From: Bacillota bacterium
Lineage (GTDB): Bacteria; Bacillota; Sulfobacillia; Sulfobacillales; Sulfobacillaceae
NCBI GenBank assembly: GCA_021797635.1
Contig: JAJZZI010000074.1
Coordinates: 1 to 50,358 of the forward strand
Length of the DNA stretch: 50,358 nt
Reading direction: 5' to 3'
Shown one piece after another: positions 28,874-39,577 of this stretch (position 1 is the first letter of the stretch; the number at the start of each line of letters is the position of its first letter). The notes below the pieces were generated by a model. It had not been told where the DNA came from. It was given only the letters and a program-made list of their open reading frames with translations, and made no database searches. A program made the position numbers and the translations under genes.

Positions 28874-29620
28874 CTAGCAGTCTCGTCCAATCATGGAAGT
28901 CGATTCGGGGCCCTCGCGGCTTAAAAAGTGAAGCAACAGCGCGCCAAAGACGCCCGCATTTTCCGCGCGAAAAATTTGTGGTCCCAAGCATACCCCAACG
29001 AACCCCTGGCGGATCAAGAGAGCATATTCCTGGGGGCTCAACCCGCCTTCGGGTCCGCTCACCGTTTTGACCGCCTTCGGTCGACGGGCTTTTTGCCACC
29101 ACTCGACGAGGGGAATACCCCGAGGATCCCAGACGATGCCGAGCTGGTCTTCAGACAGGGTGAGGCAGCCCGCATTTGGCTTGACCTCTAGGATTCGGGG
29201 GATCTCTTTACGACGGCACTGCTCAGTCGCCTCCTTCGCAATCTTTTGCCACCGGTCCCATTTGCTCGCGGACACGCTGCGAACAATACTGCGCTCGCTC
29301 ACCCACGCTTCGAAGGCAAAGACTCCCACTTCCGTGCCCTTTTCCACGACTTGCGCCAGCAAGTCGTGTTTAATCAGGGCAGGCGCCAGGGTGATGGCTA
29401 GGTCGGGCGCCGCTGCCGCCGCCAGCAGTTGGCGCTCGATGATGAGATTCGATGCCGTCGCGTCGACCCGAGCGTGAAAGAGCCCCATGCCCTCAATCAT
29501 GACTTCGATGGCAGCCCCCGGGGCGACGCGCATCACCTTCGTCAGATAATGGCGGTCGCCCCGTTCTAATTCAATACGTTGGTCAATCAGTCGATCGCCG
29601 GAAAACGCCAGACGAATCAT
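28874..29620 (-). CDS. rsmE: 16S rRNA (uracil(1498)-N(3))-methyltransferase
   Basis: DRHYLTKVMRVAPGAAIEVM; EKGTEVGVFAFEAWVSERS; GPEGGLSPQEY. Confidence 0.93.
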   Translation of the reverse strand: MIRLAFSGDRLIDQRIELERGDRHYLTKVMRVAPGAAIEVMIEGMGLFHARVDATASNLIIERQLLAAAAAPDLAITLAPALIKHDLLAQVVEKGTEVGVFAFEAWVSERSIVRSVSASKWDRWQKIAKEATEQCRRKEIPRILEVKPNAGCLTLSEDQLGIVWDPRGIPLVEWWQKARRPKAVKTVSGPEGGLSPQEYALLIRQGFVGVCLGPQIFRAENAGVFGALLLHFLSREGPESTSMIGRDC

Positions 29621-30525
29621 GCTCCCACCCGAAGGGTTACCCACCCTCGAACAAATTGGTATTGTAAAACCTGCATGCCCGATTCCCGGACCACGTCTTC
29701 TATCTCGGAACATGCGTCTTCCAAGATCCCCGAAAGAATGGCCATGCCACGCACACGAGGTCTTACGCGCGGCCAGAGCTCCACGATGAGGTCGCGGATC
29801 AGGTTCATCAGGACCATGTCATAGGGCTCGCCGTCAGGTAGGTCGTCCAAGGTTCCAGGAATCACCTGCACTCGTTTAGCCCATTGATTTAATTCCAGGT
29901 TATGCCTCAGAGCGCGCACCGCCACCGGATCCGGCTCGACCGCATCGACCTGACCCGCACCCAATCTCGCCGCCGCCAAAGCTAAAATCCCCGATCCCGA
30001 GCCCAAGTCCAACACGCGTGACTTAAATGCTCCCTGTTCAAGCAACACGTCCAGGCAACTCTTGGTGGTCGGATGGGTCCCCGTGCCAAAGGCCATACCC
30101 GGATCCAAGCGGATGGCCTTGGCCGGGGCGAAAGGTGATGTGAGCCAGGCCGGAACGATCCCATAGCCATAGCGGAGCGCTATGGGTTGATAGTAGGCCT
30201 TCCAAGCGTTCTGCCAATCTTCGCTTAAAATCGAACTAATCTTTAGGGTGAACCCCTGACGCTGGCTCTTCTGGGCAATCGCCGCGGCCACACTCGGCCA
30301 CCGTTCGTCATCCGCAAAGTATGCGGTCACGTGAGGCGGCTCCGAGGGCATCCATTGGTCGTCGCCAAAGCATGGCGTTACCGCCCGTCCGTCCTCAAAC
30401 TCGACTCCTGACACGCCGAAATCAAGCAACCATGCGGCCGTCGCCTCCAGTTGCTCGGGCTCTGCCTCGATGCGCACGGCCCAATATTTTGGCGGTGTCG
30501 CTCCCTGGCTATCTGCCCAGGGCAT
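29617..30525 (-). CDS. prmA: Ribosomal protein L11 methyltransferase
   Basis: [55 protein letters not shown]. Confidence 0.95.
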   Translation of the reverse strand: MPWADSQGATPPKYWAVRIEAEPEQLEATAAWLLDFGVSGVEFEDGRAVTPCFGDDQWMPSEPPHVTAYFADDERWPSVAAAIAQKSQRQGFTLKISSILSEDWQNAWKAYYQPIALRYGYGIVPAWLTSPFAPAKAIRLDPGMAFGTGTHPTTKSCLDVLLEQGAFKSRVLDLGSGSGILALAAARLGAGQVDAVEPDPVAVRALRHNLELNQWAKRVQVIPGTLDDLPDGEPYDMVLMNLIRDLIVELWPRVRPRVRGMAILSGILEDACSEIEDVVRESGMQVLQYQFVRGWVTLRVGA

Positions 30526-31627
30526 CTTTGACCTTCTTTAAGATCCCGCGGTCGTCGGTTTGCACCGACTCATGCCGCAATTCTGCCCACTGTCGTAGCA
30601 ATTCTCGTTCTTTACTCGAAAGGGACGTGGGGACGGCTACCGTGACGTGGACATGGAGATCGCCCTTGACGGACGGACTGCCGAGACGGGGCAGGCCCAA
30701 GCGAGGTACCCGAAACACCGTTCCCGGCTGCGTCCCAGGAGGGATATGAATCGTTTCGCGGGCCCCAATACCCTCGATTTCCAATTCCGCACCTAGAGCC
30801 GCCTGAGCAAATCCGATCGACGCTTCAATGAGCAGATCTTGACCTTGACGGCGAATTCGGGCGTGAGGCTTGACGTGAATCATGACCATCAGATCGCCCG
30901 CAGGCCCTCCACGTTGACCCGCTCCGCCCTCGTTGGGAACACGAAGCCGAGTCCCGTCGTCCACACCTGCAGGAATGGTCACGGTCAACCGCTTCTCTAC
31001 ACGGACCTGTCCCCGCCCACGACACTCCCGGCAGGGGGTGGTCGCTATCTTGCCCGTTCCTCGGCAACGGCTGCAGACTTCCACCTGGCGAATCCGTCCG
31101 AGCATGCTGTCCCGAATCCGCTCCACCTGTCCACGTCCGTGACAGTGGCTACACGTTTCGATGCGCGTGCCCGGCTCGGCTTCATTTCCATGACAGTGCG
31201 GACAGACTTCATCACGCACCACGCGCAACTCTTTGTCGACGCCGGTCATCACATCTTCAAAATCAATCGTAACGTCTTGACGCAAATCTGGGCCCCGCTC
31301 CGGGCCGGGACGCCCACCCCCGCCACCTTGGCTGCCAAAGAACATGTCAAAGATGTCGCCAAATCCACCAAAACCGCCGAAGTCTTGCTGTCCAAACCCG
31401 CCTCCCGGGCCCTGATGGCCAAACTGGTCATATTGAGCCCGTTTTTGCGGGTCACTAAGCACTTCGTAAGCCTCACTCAGCTCCTTAAACCGCTCCTCTG
31501 ACTGGGAATCACCTGGGTTGGCATCCGGATGATATTTCCGGGCTAACTGCCGAAAGGCCCGTTTAATATCTTCGCTTGAGGCGTTCTGCGCTACCCCCAG
31601 CACCTCATAATAGTCACGCTTGGCCAT
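30509..31627 (-). CDS. dnaJ: Chaperone protein DnaJ
   Basis: [16 protein letters not shown]...HPDANPGD J domain; four CxxCxG-type zinc repeats. Confidence 0.97.
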   Translation of the reverse strand: MAKRDYYEVLGVAQNASSEDIKRAFRQLARKYHPDANPGDSQSEERFKELSEAYEVLSDPQKRAQYDQFGHQGPGGGFGQQDFGGFGGFGDIFDMFFGSQGGGGGRPGPERGPDLRQDVTIDFEDVMTGVDKELRVVRDEVCPHCHGNEAEPGTRIETCSHCHGRGQVERIRDSMLGRIRQVEVCSRCRGTGKIATTPCRECRGRGQVRVEKRLTVTIPAGVDDGTRLRVPNEGGAGQRGGPAGDLMVMIHVKPHARIRRQGQDLLIEASIGFAQAALGAELEIEGIGARETIHIPPGTQPGTVFRVPRLGLPRLGSPSVKGDLHVHVTVAVPTSLSSKERELLRQWAELRHESVQTDDRGILKKVKDALGR

Positions 31628-31654
31628 TCCCGTTCCTCCCTATTCCGCTATGGC

Positions 31655-32263
31655 TTACGCCTCAAAGTCGGTCGTATGCTCACTAGCCGAGTCCGCGTCT
31701 TGCTGTTCTGAGTGGTCCGGGCCGGTCGAAACTTTCACTAATGCCGCCCGAAGCACCCGATCACGCCAACGAAATCCGCGCTGCAGTTCTTCAGCGACCA
31801 GGCCTTCAGCTAAGTCGCTGCTCACCTCTTGTACGGCCTCGTGTACACGCGGGTCAAAGACCTCGCCCACGGTAGCGATGGACTGCACGCCCAAACCATC
31901 GAGGGCCTCGTTAAAGCCTTTAAAGGTCATTTCCACTCCGACCCGCCATGCCTTGGCATCGCCCTCGTCGGGCATGAAGCGAAGGGCCCTCTCCAAATTA
32001 TCGTAGACGGGCAAAAGCGCATGCAACATCCGTCCAATCGTTTGTACCTCGGCTTCGCTACGCTCTCGATCCACACGGCGGCGGAAGTTCTCAAAATCCG
32101 CCTGCAAGCGAATCAGCTGCTCATACCGACTATTGGCCAATCCCTGCCAGTCCGTTTCGGTGTCCACCGTGGTTTCTGGCGCACGCTTGGTGTCTTCCGA
32201 TGGCTCCACGCTCTCATCGGGCGTCTCTTCAACTTCAGCTTGCTTTGCCTGATCTTCGGTCAT
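31655..32263 (-). CDS. grpE: Nucleotide exchange factor GrpE
   Basis: RLQADFENFRRRVDRERSEAE...LLPVYDNLERAL...VQSIATVGEVFDPRVHEAV. Confidence 0.93.
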   Translation of the reverse strand: MTEDQAKQAEVEETPDESVEPSEDTKRAPETTVDTETDWQGLANSRYEQLIRLQADFENFRRRVDRERSEAEVQTIGRMLHALLPVYDNLERALRFMPDEGDAKAWRVGVEMTFKGFNEALDGLGVQSIATVGEVFDPRVHEAVQEVSSDLAEGLVAEELQRGFRWRDRVLRAALVKVSTGPDHSEQQDADSASEHTTDFEA

Positions 32264-32298
32264 CGTCGATTCGCTGCCCCCTCTTAGGTCACCCTATT

Positions 32299-33312
32299 CT
32301 AAGCCCATTCTAACGCTCTCGATAGTTCTTCCGAAACCGCTTCTAACACTGCGATGACGCGACCATAGTGCATCCGCCTGGGCCCCAGCACTAGGACGCG
32401 GCCTACGACCTGATGGCCCATACGATACGCGGCCGTGACCACGCTGCAGTCTTGAATGTCATTAAAGGGCAGTTCGCCACCAATCATGACTTCGATCCCT
32501 TGAGGGGGCCGACCACTAACCAGCCGATCGATTTCGGTCTCCTTTTCAAAAAATCCGAGAACTCGACCCAAGCGGTCCACATCTCGAAATTCTGGATAAT
32601 TTAGCATGTTTCGGGTGCCGGAAACAGCCATCCGCTCCTCGTCATTGGCGACCTCAATCAGGCGTTGGATCATCTCTTCCCAAAATTGCCGGTGTCGCGC
32701 CAAGTCTCCCTTAAACTGGCGCCAAATGGCGTTCTCCAGGTTCCGGATAGGTACACCCTCGATGCTCGAGCTCAAGTCTCTAGCCATTGCCGTTAAATCC
32801 GTGGCGGCTAATTCTTCAGGCACCGCCACGGTCTGACTCTCAATTAAGCCAGAATCCATGCGCAGCAGCAAAACCGCCAGCCCAGGGCGCATGGGGATTA
32901 AGCTTAATTCGGCCAGACGCGCCTCGGACATGCGCGGAGCCATGACCAAGGTAGGATAGGCGGTAATATCCGACACCAGTTTGGCGGTTTGATGCATGAA
33001 CCAGGTGATTTCTCTCACGCGGGCACGGTAGCTCGCCTGAATCCATTGAATTAAGGCATCGTCCAGCCCCGTTTTTTCGAGCAGTTGGTCGACATAATAG
33101 CGATACCCTTTGTCAGAAGGTACTCGTCCGGCAGAGGTGTGGGGATGTTCGAGATACCCCTCGTCTTCAAGGTCTGCCATCTCATTGCGAATGGTGGCTG
33201 AGCTCACACCGAGCTGATACTTGCGCATTAAGGTACGCGACCCTACCGGCTCGCCGGTGTTGACGTAATCCTCGATTAAAAGTTCTAAGACCCGTTGTTT
33301 GCGCCCGTCCAT
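32299..33312 (-). CDS. hrcA: Heat-inducible transcription repressor HrcA
   Basis: LIEDYVNTGEPVGSRTLMRKYQLGVSSATIRNEMADLEDEGYLEHPHTSAGRVPSDKGYRYYVD. Confidence 0.96.
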   Translation of the reverse strand: MDGRKQRVLELLIEDYVNTGEPVGSRTLMRKYQLGVSSATIRNEMADLEDEGYLEHPHTSAGRVPSDKGYRYYVDQLLEKTGLDDALIQWIQASYRARVREITWFMHQTAKLVSDITAYPTLVMAPRMSEARLAELSLIPMRPGLAVLLLRMDSGLIESQTVAVPEELAATDLTAMARDLSSSIEGVPIRNLENAIWRQFKGDLARHRQFWEEMIQRLIEVANDEERMAVSGTRNMLNYPEFRDVDRLGRVLGFFEKETEIDRLVSGRPPQGIEVMIGGELPFNDIQDCSVVTAAYRMGHQVVGRVLVLGPRRMHYGRVIAVLEAVSEELSRALEWA

Positions 33313-33331
33313 GGCTGTCTTCACCTCGCAA

Positions 33332-33358
33332 TTAGCACTCTCTTCAGAGGACTGCTAA
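33332..33358. promoter_or_regulatory. CIRCE operator upstream of hrcA
   Basis: TTAGCACTC-N9-GACTGCTAA; matches CIRCE (TTAGCACTC-N9-GAGTGCTAA) with one mismatch. Confidence 0.9.
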
Positions 33359-33416
33359 GTCTAGTACTTGTGAGGATATCATCTTGAAATTCCTCCTGTC
33401 AAGACGTCAGCCCGCC

Positions 33417-34601
33417 CTAAACGTGGTCTGTCTCAGGGCTTTTGTGCGCCTCGGCATCAATTAAGGCCGCCATCACCTGGTTGGCCAAGTCCAGCCCCCT
33501 GGCAGAGAGCCGTATGCGCTCGGCGTCCCATTGCACCAGGCCCTGGCGCTGAAGTTGCTCCCAGACGGGCCTAAACACGGTCAGGGCATCCTCGCCGAAG
33601 CGTCGCTGAAAGCGATCGCGGGAAAATCCTTCGACGGTGCGTAGGCCGAGCCAACTGTACTCTCGCATAAGATCCAATCGCTGCAAGGCCTCACCGTCTG
33701 CTCGCGGGTCCTGACGCAATGCTGTCCTCTCGATATACTCGCCAAAGTGGGGCACGTTCCACCAGCGCCGAGTGCCATCAAAAGAATGCGCCGCCATGCC
33801 AATTCCCACATAGGGGTTCATCGTCCAATAGAGGCGATTCATCCGCCCCTCATGACCAGGATGGGCATAGCTGGAAATCTCGTAGCGGTCATAACCAAAG
33901 CGGGAAAGCTCATCTCCTGCCCAATCGGACATATCGGCCACCAGATCGGATTCTACGGGAAGCATTTCCCCGGATCTGACCTTGCGATATAGGGCCGTGT
34001 GCGGCTCAATTTGCAACTGATAGAGGGAAAGATGATCGGGCTCTAGACGGATTAGGCCCTGAATCGTGGCTTGCCACTCGTCGAATCTTTGTCCCGGCCA
34101 ACCGTAAATAGCATCCAGCGAAATCGAGGCAAAGCCCGCCGATTTCGCCCAGTCTACCGTCCGGCCAATGTCTTGCGCTCGATGGCCGCGATGCATGGCC
34201 CGAAGATGATGATCCTGAAGCGCCTGAGCGCCTATCGACAGACGGGTGACCCCAGCTTGGCGAAACGCTTGCAAGCGCTCTTGGTCGACCGTTTCAGGGT
34301 TGACCTCCAGGGTCACCTCGGTGCCTAACCCACCGGTGCGCTGGCAAATCGCACCAAGGATCCGCTCCACCATGGGCGCAGACAATTTGGAGGGCGTCCC
34401 GCCGCCCAGGTATACCGCATGAGGTTCACCCTGGGGTAGGATTCGGCTCTGCCACTCCCTGACCAGTGCATCGACATAGGCAAGTTCATCGCTTGGACGC
34501 TTGCCGACGACCACCGCAAAGTCGCAGTAGGTGCAGCGGCGGGGACAAAAGGGCACATGGACGTAAACACCCCAAGCTCCTAAGTCCGCCTCACCGCTCA
34601 C
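33417..34601 (-). CDS. hemW: Radical SAM heme chaperone HemW / coproporphyrinogen III oxidase-like
   Basis: [35 protein letters not shown] start overlapping the lepA stop (GTGA). Confidence 0.92.
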   Translation of the reverse strand: MSGEADLGAWGVYVHVPFCPRRCTYCDFAVVVGKRPSDELAYVDALVREWQSRILPQGEPHAVYLGGGTPSKLSAPMVERILGAICQRTGGLGTEVTLEVNPETVDQERLQAFRQAGVTRLSIGAQALQDHHLRAMHRGHRAQDIGRTVDWAKSAGFASISLDAIYGWPGQRFDEWQATIQGLIRLEPDHLSLYQLQIEPHTALYRKVRSGEMLPVESDLVADMSDWAGDELSRFGYDRYEISSYAHPGHEGRMNRLYWTMNPYVGIGMAAHSFDGTRRWWNVPHFGEYIERTALRQDPRADGEALQRLDLMREYSWLGLRTVEGFSRDRFQRRFGEDALTVFRPVWEQLQRQGLVQWDAERIRLSARGLDLANQVMAALIDAEAHKSPETDHV

Positions 34602-36427
34602 GCGTCTTCCACGCGCAAGATAGCCATAAACGCCTCTTGCGGAATGTCGACGCTGCCTACGGACTTCATGCGGCGCTTGCCTTCTTTTTGCTTTTCGAGC
34701 AGCTTTCGCTTTCTGGTGATGTCGCCTCCATAGCATTTGGCCAAAACGTCCTTGCGTAAGGCGCGCACCGTTTCCCGAGCAATGACCTTGCTTCCAATAG
34801 CCGCCTGGATGGGCACTTCAAACATTTGCCGGGGAATCAGATCTTTGAGTTTAGCCGCCAAAGCCTTGCCTTTGGCGTAGGCTCGGTCGCGGTGCACGAT
34901 GGTCGACAAGGCGTCCACCGGTTCACCGTTCAAGAGGATATCCATCTTGACCAGATCGGCCGCCGACATCCCGCTTGGTTGGTAATCGAAGGAGGCGTAA
35001 CCATGGGTCCGGCTCTTCAGTTGATCAAAAAAGTCAAACATAATCTCACCCAAGGGCAGTCGGTAGCTCAGCATGGCGCGTTTAGGATCGAGATAGGTAA
35101 GGCCGACGTATTCTCCTCGCCGCTCTTGGGCTAGCTCCATGACCGCTCCGATGTACTCTGAGGGGGTAATAATGCTGGACTCCACGACGGGTTCGAGAAT
35201 GGACTGGATGTCCCCGGCCACGGGCATCATCGCCGGGTTATCCACGTGCACCACCCGCCCCCCTACTAACATCACCTCATAGACCACGTTGGGAGCGGTG
35301 GTAATTAAGGTCAAATCATACTCGCGTTCGAGCCGTTCTTGGACCACTTCGAGGTGCAGCAGGCCTAAAAATCCCGCGCGAAAGCCAAAGCCCAGCGCCG
35401 CCGAAGTTTCCGGTTCGAAGACGAGCGCCGCGTCGTTTAACTTCAATTTTTCCAAAGCCTCTCGGAGTCTACCGTAATCGCTAGAATCTACGGGATAAAG
35501 GCCCGAGAACACCATGGGCTGCGCGGGGCGATAGCCTGGCAGAGCCTCGCTGGCAGGGTGGTTGGCCTGGGTGATGGTATCCCCCACCCGGGTATCTTCG
35601 ACCGTCTTTATGGCCGCCGCCACGTAGCCCACTTCTCCCGCTTGCAGTTGCCCGATGGGTGTCAATCCCGGCCGGAAAACCCCCACTTCGCTGACCTCAA
35701 ACTCTTTAGCGGTCGACATAAATCGTATTCTGTCGCCCACCGCCACACTTCCGTCGACCACACGGATAAAGACTAACACGCCCTTATAGCTATCGAAGCG
35801 CGAATCAAAGATCAGCGCCCGCAAAGGGGATCCACGCGGCCCCCGCGGCGGAGGCACTTTGCTCACCACGGCAGCCAGCACCTCGTCGATACCAATACCC
35901 TTTTTGGCCGAAACGGCCAGCGCCTCAGTGCCGTCAATGCCTACTTCGATGAGTTCTTCGCGGACGCGTTCCACTTCGGCATTAGGCAGGTCAATCTTGT
36001 TAATCACGGGAATCACGGTGAGATCGTGTTCCATCGCCAAGTATAAGTTAGCCAGAGTTTGAGCCTCCACGCCTTGCGCCGCATCGATCACCAAGAGGGC
36101 ACCCTCGCAGGCGGCCAGGGCCCTTGATACCTCGTAGGTGAAGTCTACATGACCGGGAGTATCAATCAGGTTGAGTTCGTAGTCTTCCCCTTCATAGGTC
36201 CACGTGAGACGGACCGCCTGAGCCTTAATGGTGATGCCACGCTCTCGTTCCAATTCCATGGAATCAAGCAGTTGCGGAGCCATGTCCCGCTCCGCCACCG
36301 TGCCCGTGCGCTCTAAAATGCGATCCGCCAGGGTGGACTTGCCATGATCGATATGGGCGATAATGGAAAAATTTCGAATGTGCTCTGGATCCACACCAAG
36401 CCTCCTTGCCAATGTCGCGATCGCCAT
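34598..36427 (-). CDS. lepA: Elongation factor 4 (LepA)
   Basis: [80 protein letters not shown]. Confidence 0.98.
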   Translation of the reverse strand: MAIATLARRLGVDPEHIRNFSIIAHIDHGKSTLADRILERTGTVAERDMAPQLLDSMELERERGITIKAQAVRLTWTYEGEDYELNLIDTPGHVDFTYEVSRALAACEGALLVIDAAQGVEAQTLANLYLAMEHDLTVIPVINKIDLPNAEVERVREELIEVGIDGTEALAVSAKKGIGIDEVLAAVVSKVPPPRGPRGSPLRALIFDSRFDSYKGVLVFIRVVDGSVAVGDRIRFMSTAKEFEVSEVGVFRPGLTPIGQLQAGEVGYVAAAIKTVEDTRVGDTITQANHPASEALPGYRPAQPMVFSGLYPVDSSDYGRLREALEKLKLNDAALVFEPETSAALGFGFRAGFLGLLHLEVVQERLEREYDLTLITTAPNVVYEVMLVGGRVVHVDNPAMMPVAGDIQSILEPVVESSIITPSEYIGAVMELAQERRGEYVGLTYLDPKRAMLSYRLPLGEIMFDFFDQLKSRTHGYASFDYQPSGMSAADLVKMDILLNGEPVDALSTIVHRDRAYAKGKALAAKLKDLIPRQMFEVPIQAAIGSKVIARETVRALRKDVLAKCYGGDITRKRKLLEKQKEGKRRMKSVGSVDIPQEAFMAILRVEDA

Positions 36428-36637
36428 CGTCTGCTTATCCTAACAAGTTCGAGCGACATTGAAAAGTCGGCCAGTCGGCCATGCCCCCTCAGGAAACGTT
36501 CAGAGCACGCTGACGCTTCCATCCATGCTAAATGGAACGTTGGTTCGGGAACGCCATCTCTGAAAACGGCAGACTTGGCGGACAGGCCGCGCAGACGAAT
36601 GCCCAAGTAATTCACACCCTACCTGAAGGCCGCCGTG

Positions 36638-37837
36638 TTAAGGCGAGGAGGGCAGTATCGTGGTGAGTGCCCTGGCCAATGCCTTGGCCGAGCGTACTTC
36701 TTCCGCCATGGTATTGGCAGGACCGCCGATTTCCACGATAAGGTCGTTGGCCAACAATTGCTGGTTGTCACGATAAGGCACGACCTCAATACCCGGGTTG
36801 CTTAAGAGCCGAGGATACTGCGCAGTCAGTGCCTGACTGAGCCGTTTGGCAAACGCCTCGTTCTTTTTCCAGTGGGGATCGGGCAAAATTTGCCCGCTGC
36901 CCACGACCAGGGTAATGCGCGCTGCCGGCAGCCCATCCACGTGCGTGGTGGTCTGACTGGCGCCCAGTGCGCTTCGCTGCACGTCTAAGAGCACCCCAAC
37001 CGAGGGGAACTGACGTAAAAGGCTCTCTGCCGTGTGGTACGCCGTATAGTAACTGGCCAGAAACCCATCCGCCATGTTGTTGACCCGCGACTGGACGACC
37101 GAAACCCCCTGGCGGTGCAAGGCGTCCGCCAGTTGCCATCCCACGTTGACAATGGTCTTTGACCAGTTGTGGCTATAGGCGGCCCGATTCCCCTGCGCCG
37201 GCATCGTGGCAAAGGATTGCATGCTGAAGGTTTGGTAAATGCCTACTCGTGGATTTTGACCCAACACCGCCCAAACCTGGTGGCCATCGCCCGGAAGGCC
37301 TTTTGCGGTCAGCGGTCTCGAGTTAGCCCTTGGGGGGATGCGCGGCTTAGGTTGGCTAAGGCGCCCTTGCGGCACCGCCTGCAAGTTGGGCAACTCCATG
37401 GCCATGAGGCGGTGCAGAGAGTCTAGCGGGGTTCCGGCGAGGTCTGCAATGCCCGCGCCCAGAAGTTGAGACCAATGGATGGGACTCCGCTTTGCCTTCA
37501 GCGCCAAATAGGGTATCCCCTCGCGAATCCACTTTTCGGCCGTGTTAAGCCGAAGACGGCTCTTGGCCAGGTCGCGGGAAAGCCACGAAAACTTCAGCCC
37601 GCGGTAGGCACGGGCGCTGACCGGGAGCACACCGCTAAAGCGTTCGGGAGTGGCCCACAAGATCGTTGCGGCGACCGCCAGGGTGGCGAGATACAGCCAT
37701 AACATGGGACGGGCTTGGTGGTGGCTTCCCCCCGGCGAACGGTCCTTAGGGGAAGGCTTCCCCGCCACTCGGTAAGGCGTTTTCGGGCGACGCTGGCTCC
37801 GCCTTGGACCTAACCAAATCACGCGTGGTTTTCGCAT
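36638..37837 (-). CDS. spoIIP: SpoIIP-family stage II sporulation protein with degenerate catalytic motifs
   Basis: Position upstream of lepA; N-terminal TM (MLWLYLATLAVAATIL); C-terminal domain aligns to SpoIIP (VGIYQTFSMQSF..., LLDVQRSALG, ARITLVVGSGQ, DLIVEIGGPANTMAEEVRSAKALA). Start uncertain; the ORF extends to 37939. Confidence 0.85.
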   Translation of the reverse strand: MRKPRVIWLGPRRSQRRPKTPYRVAGKPSPKDRSPGGSHHQARPMLWLYLATLAVAATILWATPERFSGVLPVSARAYRGLKFSWLSRDLAKSRLRLNTAEKWIREGIPYLALKAKRSPIHWSQLLGAGIADLAGTPLDSLHRLMAMELPNLQAVPQGRLSQPKPRIPPRANSRPLTAKGLPGDGHQVWAVLGQNPRVGIYQTFSMQSFATMPAQGNRAAYSHNWSKTIVNVGWQLADALHRQGVSVVQSRVNNMADGFLASYYTAYHTAESLLRQFPSVGVLLDVQRSALGASQTTTHVDGLPAARITLVVGSGQILPDPHWKKNEAFAKRLSQALTAQYPRLLSNPGIEVVPYRDNQQLLANDLIVEIGGPANTMAEEVRSAKALARALTTILPSSP

Positions 37838-38288
37838 CCGCCCCACTCCCAGTTCGGTCTCGTTGCCAGTCTCTTTCCATGCTCTATCTTTTTCCATGGA
37901 TATGGAAATAACTGGTTCATATGCCATGGACTTGCCCATTTTTTAAGCTGGCTCCGATCCGACCATCGCCAAAATCTCGGGATAGGTCTTCTAGAAACGC
38001 AAGCCACGGTGACAACCCAATCCGTCCCAGCCAAGACAAAAAGATGGGCCAAAATGCGGGCACGGACCTCCATAAGTCCGCTCACAAAAACGCGCCCCGG
38101 TCATCGCGACGCCGGATTGCGCCCTCCAGAGTGCCGTCATGCTTACGATCGGACAACTCTCTCAGCCCCACTTGCCACGCCGCGCGACTTAGGGTATCGG
38201 CCCTATCCTTCAGACTTTTAGGTCCGTACTTTGAGCTCTTTACCGCCGTCGGTTAGTTTGTTATACTTTTTACCCAGGGGGTAGAGTT

Positions 38289-38561
38289 GTGGCCAATATC
38301 AAGTCTGCAAAAAAGCGCATCCGTCAGACCAAGGTGCGGACGTTGCGTAACAAGATTCAAAAGACCATGTTCCGGACGGCAATTCGCCGCTTTGAAACCG
38401 CTTTGAGCCAGGGTGACGTGGTCACCGCTGAAGAAGCACTGCGCTTCGTATACGCTCGGCTGGATCGGGCTGCCCAAAAGGGTGCCATTCATAAAAACAC
38501 GGCAAGTCGAAAAAAATCGAGGTTGAGCCATCGGCTCAACCAGCATCGACAGGTTGGGTAG
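38289..38561 (+). CDS. rpsT: 30S ribosomal protein S20
   Basis: MANIKSAKKRIRQTKVRTLRNKIQKTMFRTAIRRFE; GTG start after AGGGGG. Confidence 0.96.
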   Translation: MANIKSAKKRIRQTKVRTLRNKIQKTMFRTAIRRFETALSQGDVVTAEEALRFVYARLDRAAQKGAIHKNTASRKKSRLSHRLNQHRQVG

Positions 38562-38565
38562 GCTC

Positions 38566-38594
38566 TAGCCCTCGGGTCCCCGAGGGCTTTTCGT
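38566..38594 (+). terminator. Rho-independent terminator of rpsT
   Basis: GCCCTCGGGTCCCCGAGGGC followed by TTTTCGTT. Confidence 0.85.
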
Positions 38595-39550
38595 TATCCG
38601 GCGAGAAGTAGGGCCAAGTGGGTTAACCAGACCTCCGGCTCCCCTCGACTATCCTTGAACCAGTCGTCGAGCTTGACGACAAAGCCCAAGGCAAGGTCCA
38701 GTTCAGGTTCCGTCCATCGCTTGGCCTCATGAAAGACCTTTCGCGCCACAAACGCGGGCGTCTTTTCTCGCGCTTGAAAATCCGCCAGAGATCGGCACCT
38801 TTTAGCTCGCTTGAGCGATATCAACTGCCGACCCAGCAGCACTAAGACCATCACGGGAGCCTTTCCCTGCTCGAGGGCGGAGACCAGGCCGCCATACAGC
38901 GCGGCCACATCTTTGGCCAAAAGCGCATCCGTCATCGTCCAGACCGATTCTTCGCCCAGTTGGGGAAGAACCCATTCCTCAATGGCACGCCCCGTCCATC
39001 GCGAAATCTGGATCAATTGCATTTTCTCCAACTCATGCTCTAGATGATGACCGTCTTGTGGAATCAGCCGGGCCAGCAGCTCGGCACCCTCCGGAGTCAA
39101 GTTAATCTTCCTCAATGAGGCCAAATGGGAAATCCATCGCCGCCACTGATGGGTGGGCGGAGGTTCCACCTCCACGCGAATGGCCTGATCGAAGACGCGG
39201 CTAGCAATCCCCGGTTTCACCTCGCGAAGGATGAGATGCCTCCGGCTTGCCTGGAAAAACGCCGTGGCCTGGCCACCCGGCGGCGGACCCGCGGAAAGAT
39301 TTTGGACATGAAAGAGCTGAGCCTGGCCCCAAAGATTGGGAGTCTGCCAAGCGCTGACCAACTCATTCCACGGCAGTGAACCGGATCGTCCCAAATGAAG
39401 CATTTCCACCTGCTCTTGGTAGAGTTCATAGGCACGCGCCATAAAGCGCTCCAGCCATTTTTCCGCCCAATAGTCTGATGGCCCGGCGAGTAGATAACAC
39501 GGCCCCAGCGGGGCACCGTCCAATTGGGCGATGGCCTCCAATATCTTCAC
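38594..39550 (-). CDS. holA: DNA polymerase III delta subunit
   Basis: YLLAGPSDYWAEKWLERF N-terminus and delta-type C-terminal region (LLGRQLISLKRAKRCRS); located beside rpsT as in other Firmicutes. Confidence 0.85.
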   Translation of the reverse strand: MKILEAIAQLDGAPLGPCYLLAGPSDYWAEKWLERFMARAYELYQEQVEMLHLGRSGSLPWNELVSAWQTPNLWGQAQLFHVQNLSAGPPPGGQATAFFQASRRHLILREVKPGIASRVFDQAIRVEVEPPPTHQWRRWISHLASLRKINLTPEGAELLARLIPQDGHHLEHELEKMQLIQISRWTGRAIEEWVLPQLGEESVWTMTDALLAKDVAALYGGLVSALEQGKAPVMVLVLLGRQLISLKRAKRCRSLADFQAREKTPAFVARKVFHEAKRWTEPELDLALGFVVKLDDWFKDSRGEPEVWLTHLALLLAG

Positions 39551-39577
39551 CGAAAGGGCACCTCCCTCAGCATTTTA

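Noticed and set aside
36428-36637. Minus ORF 36313-36615 and possible mobile relic between lepA and spoIIP
   Set aside because: Extends out of frame into lepA, lacks motifs; a single weak hairpin is insufficient evidence.
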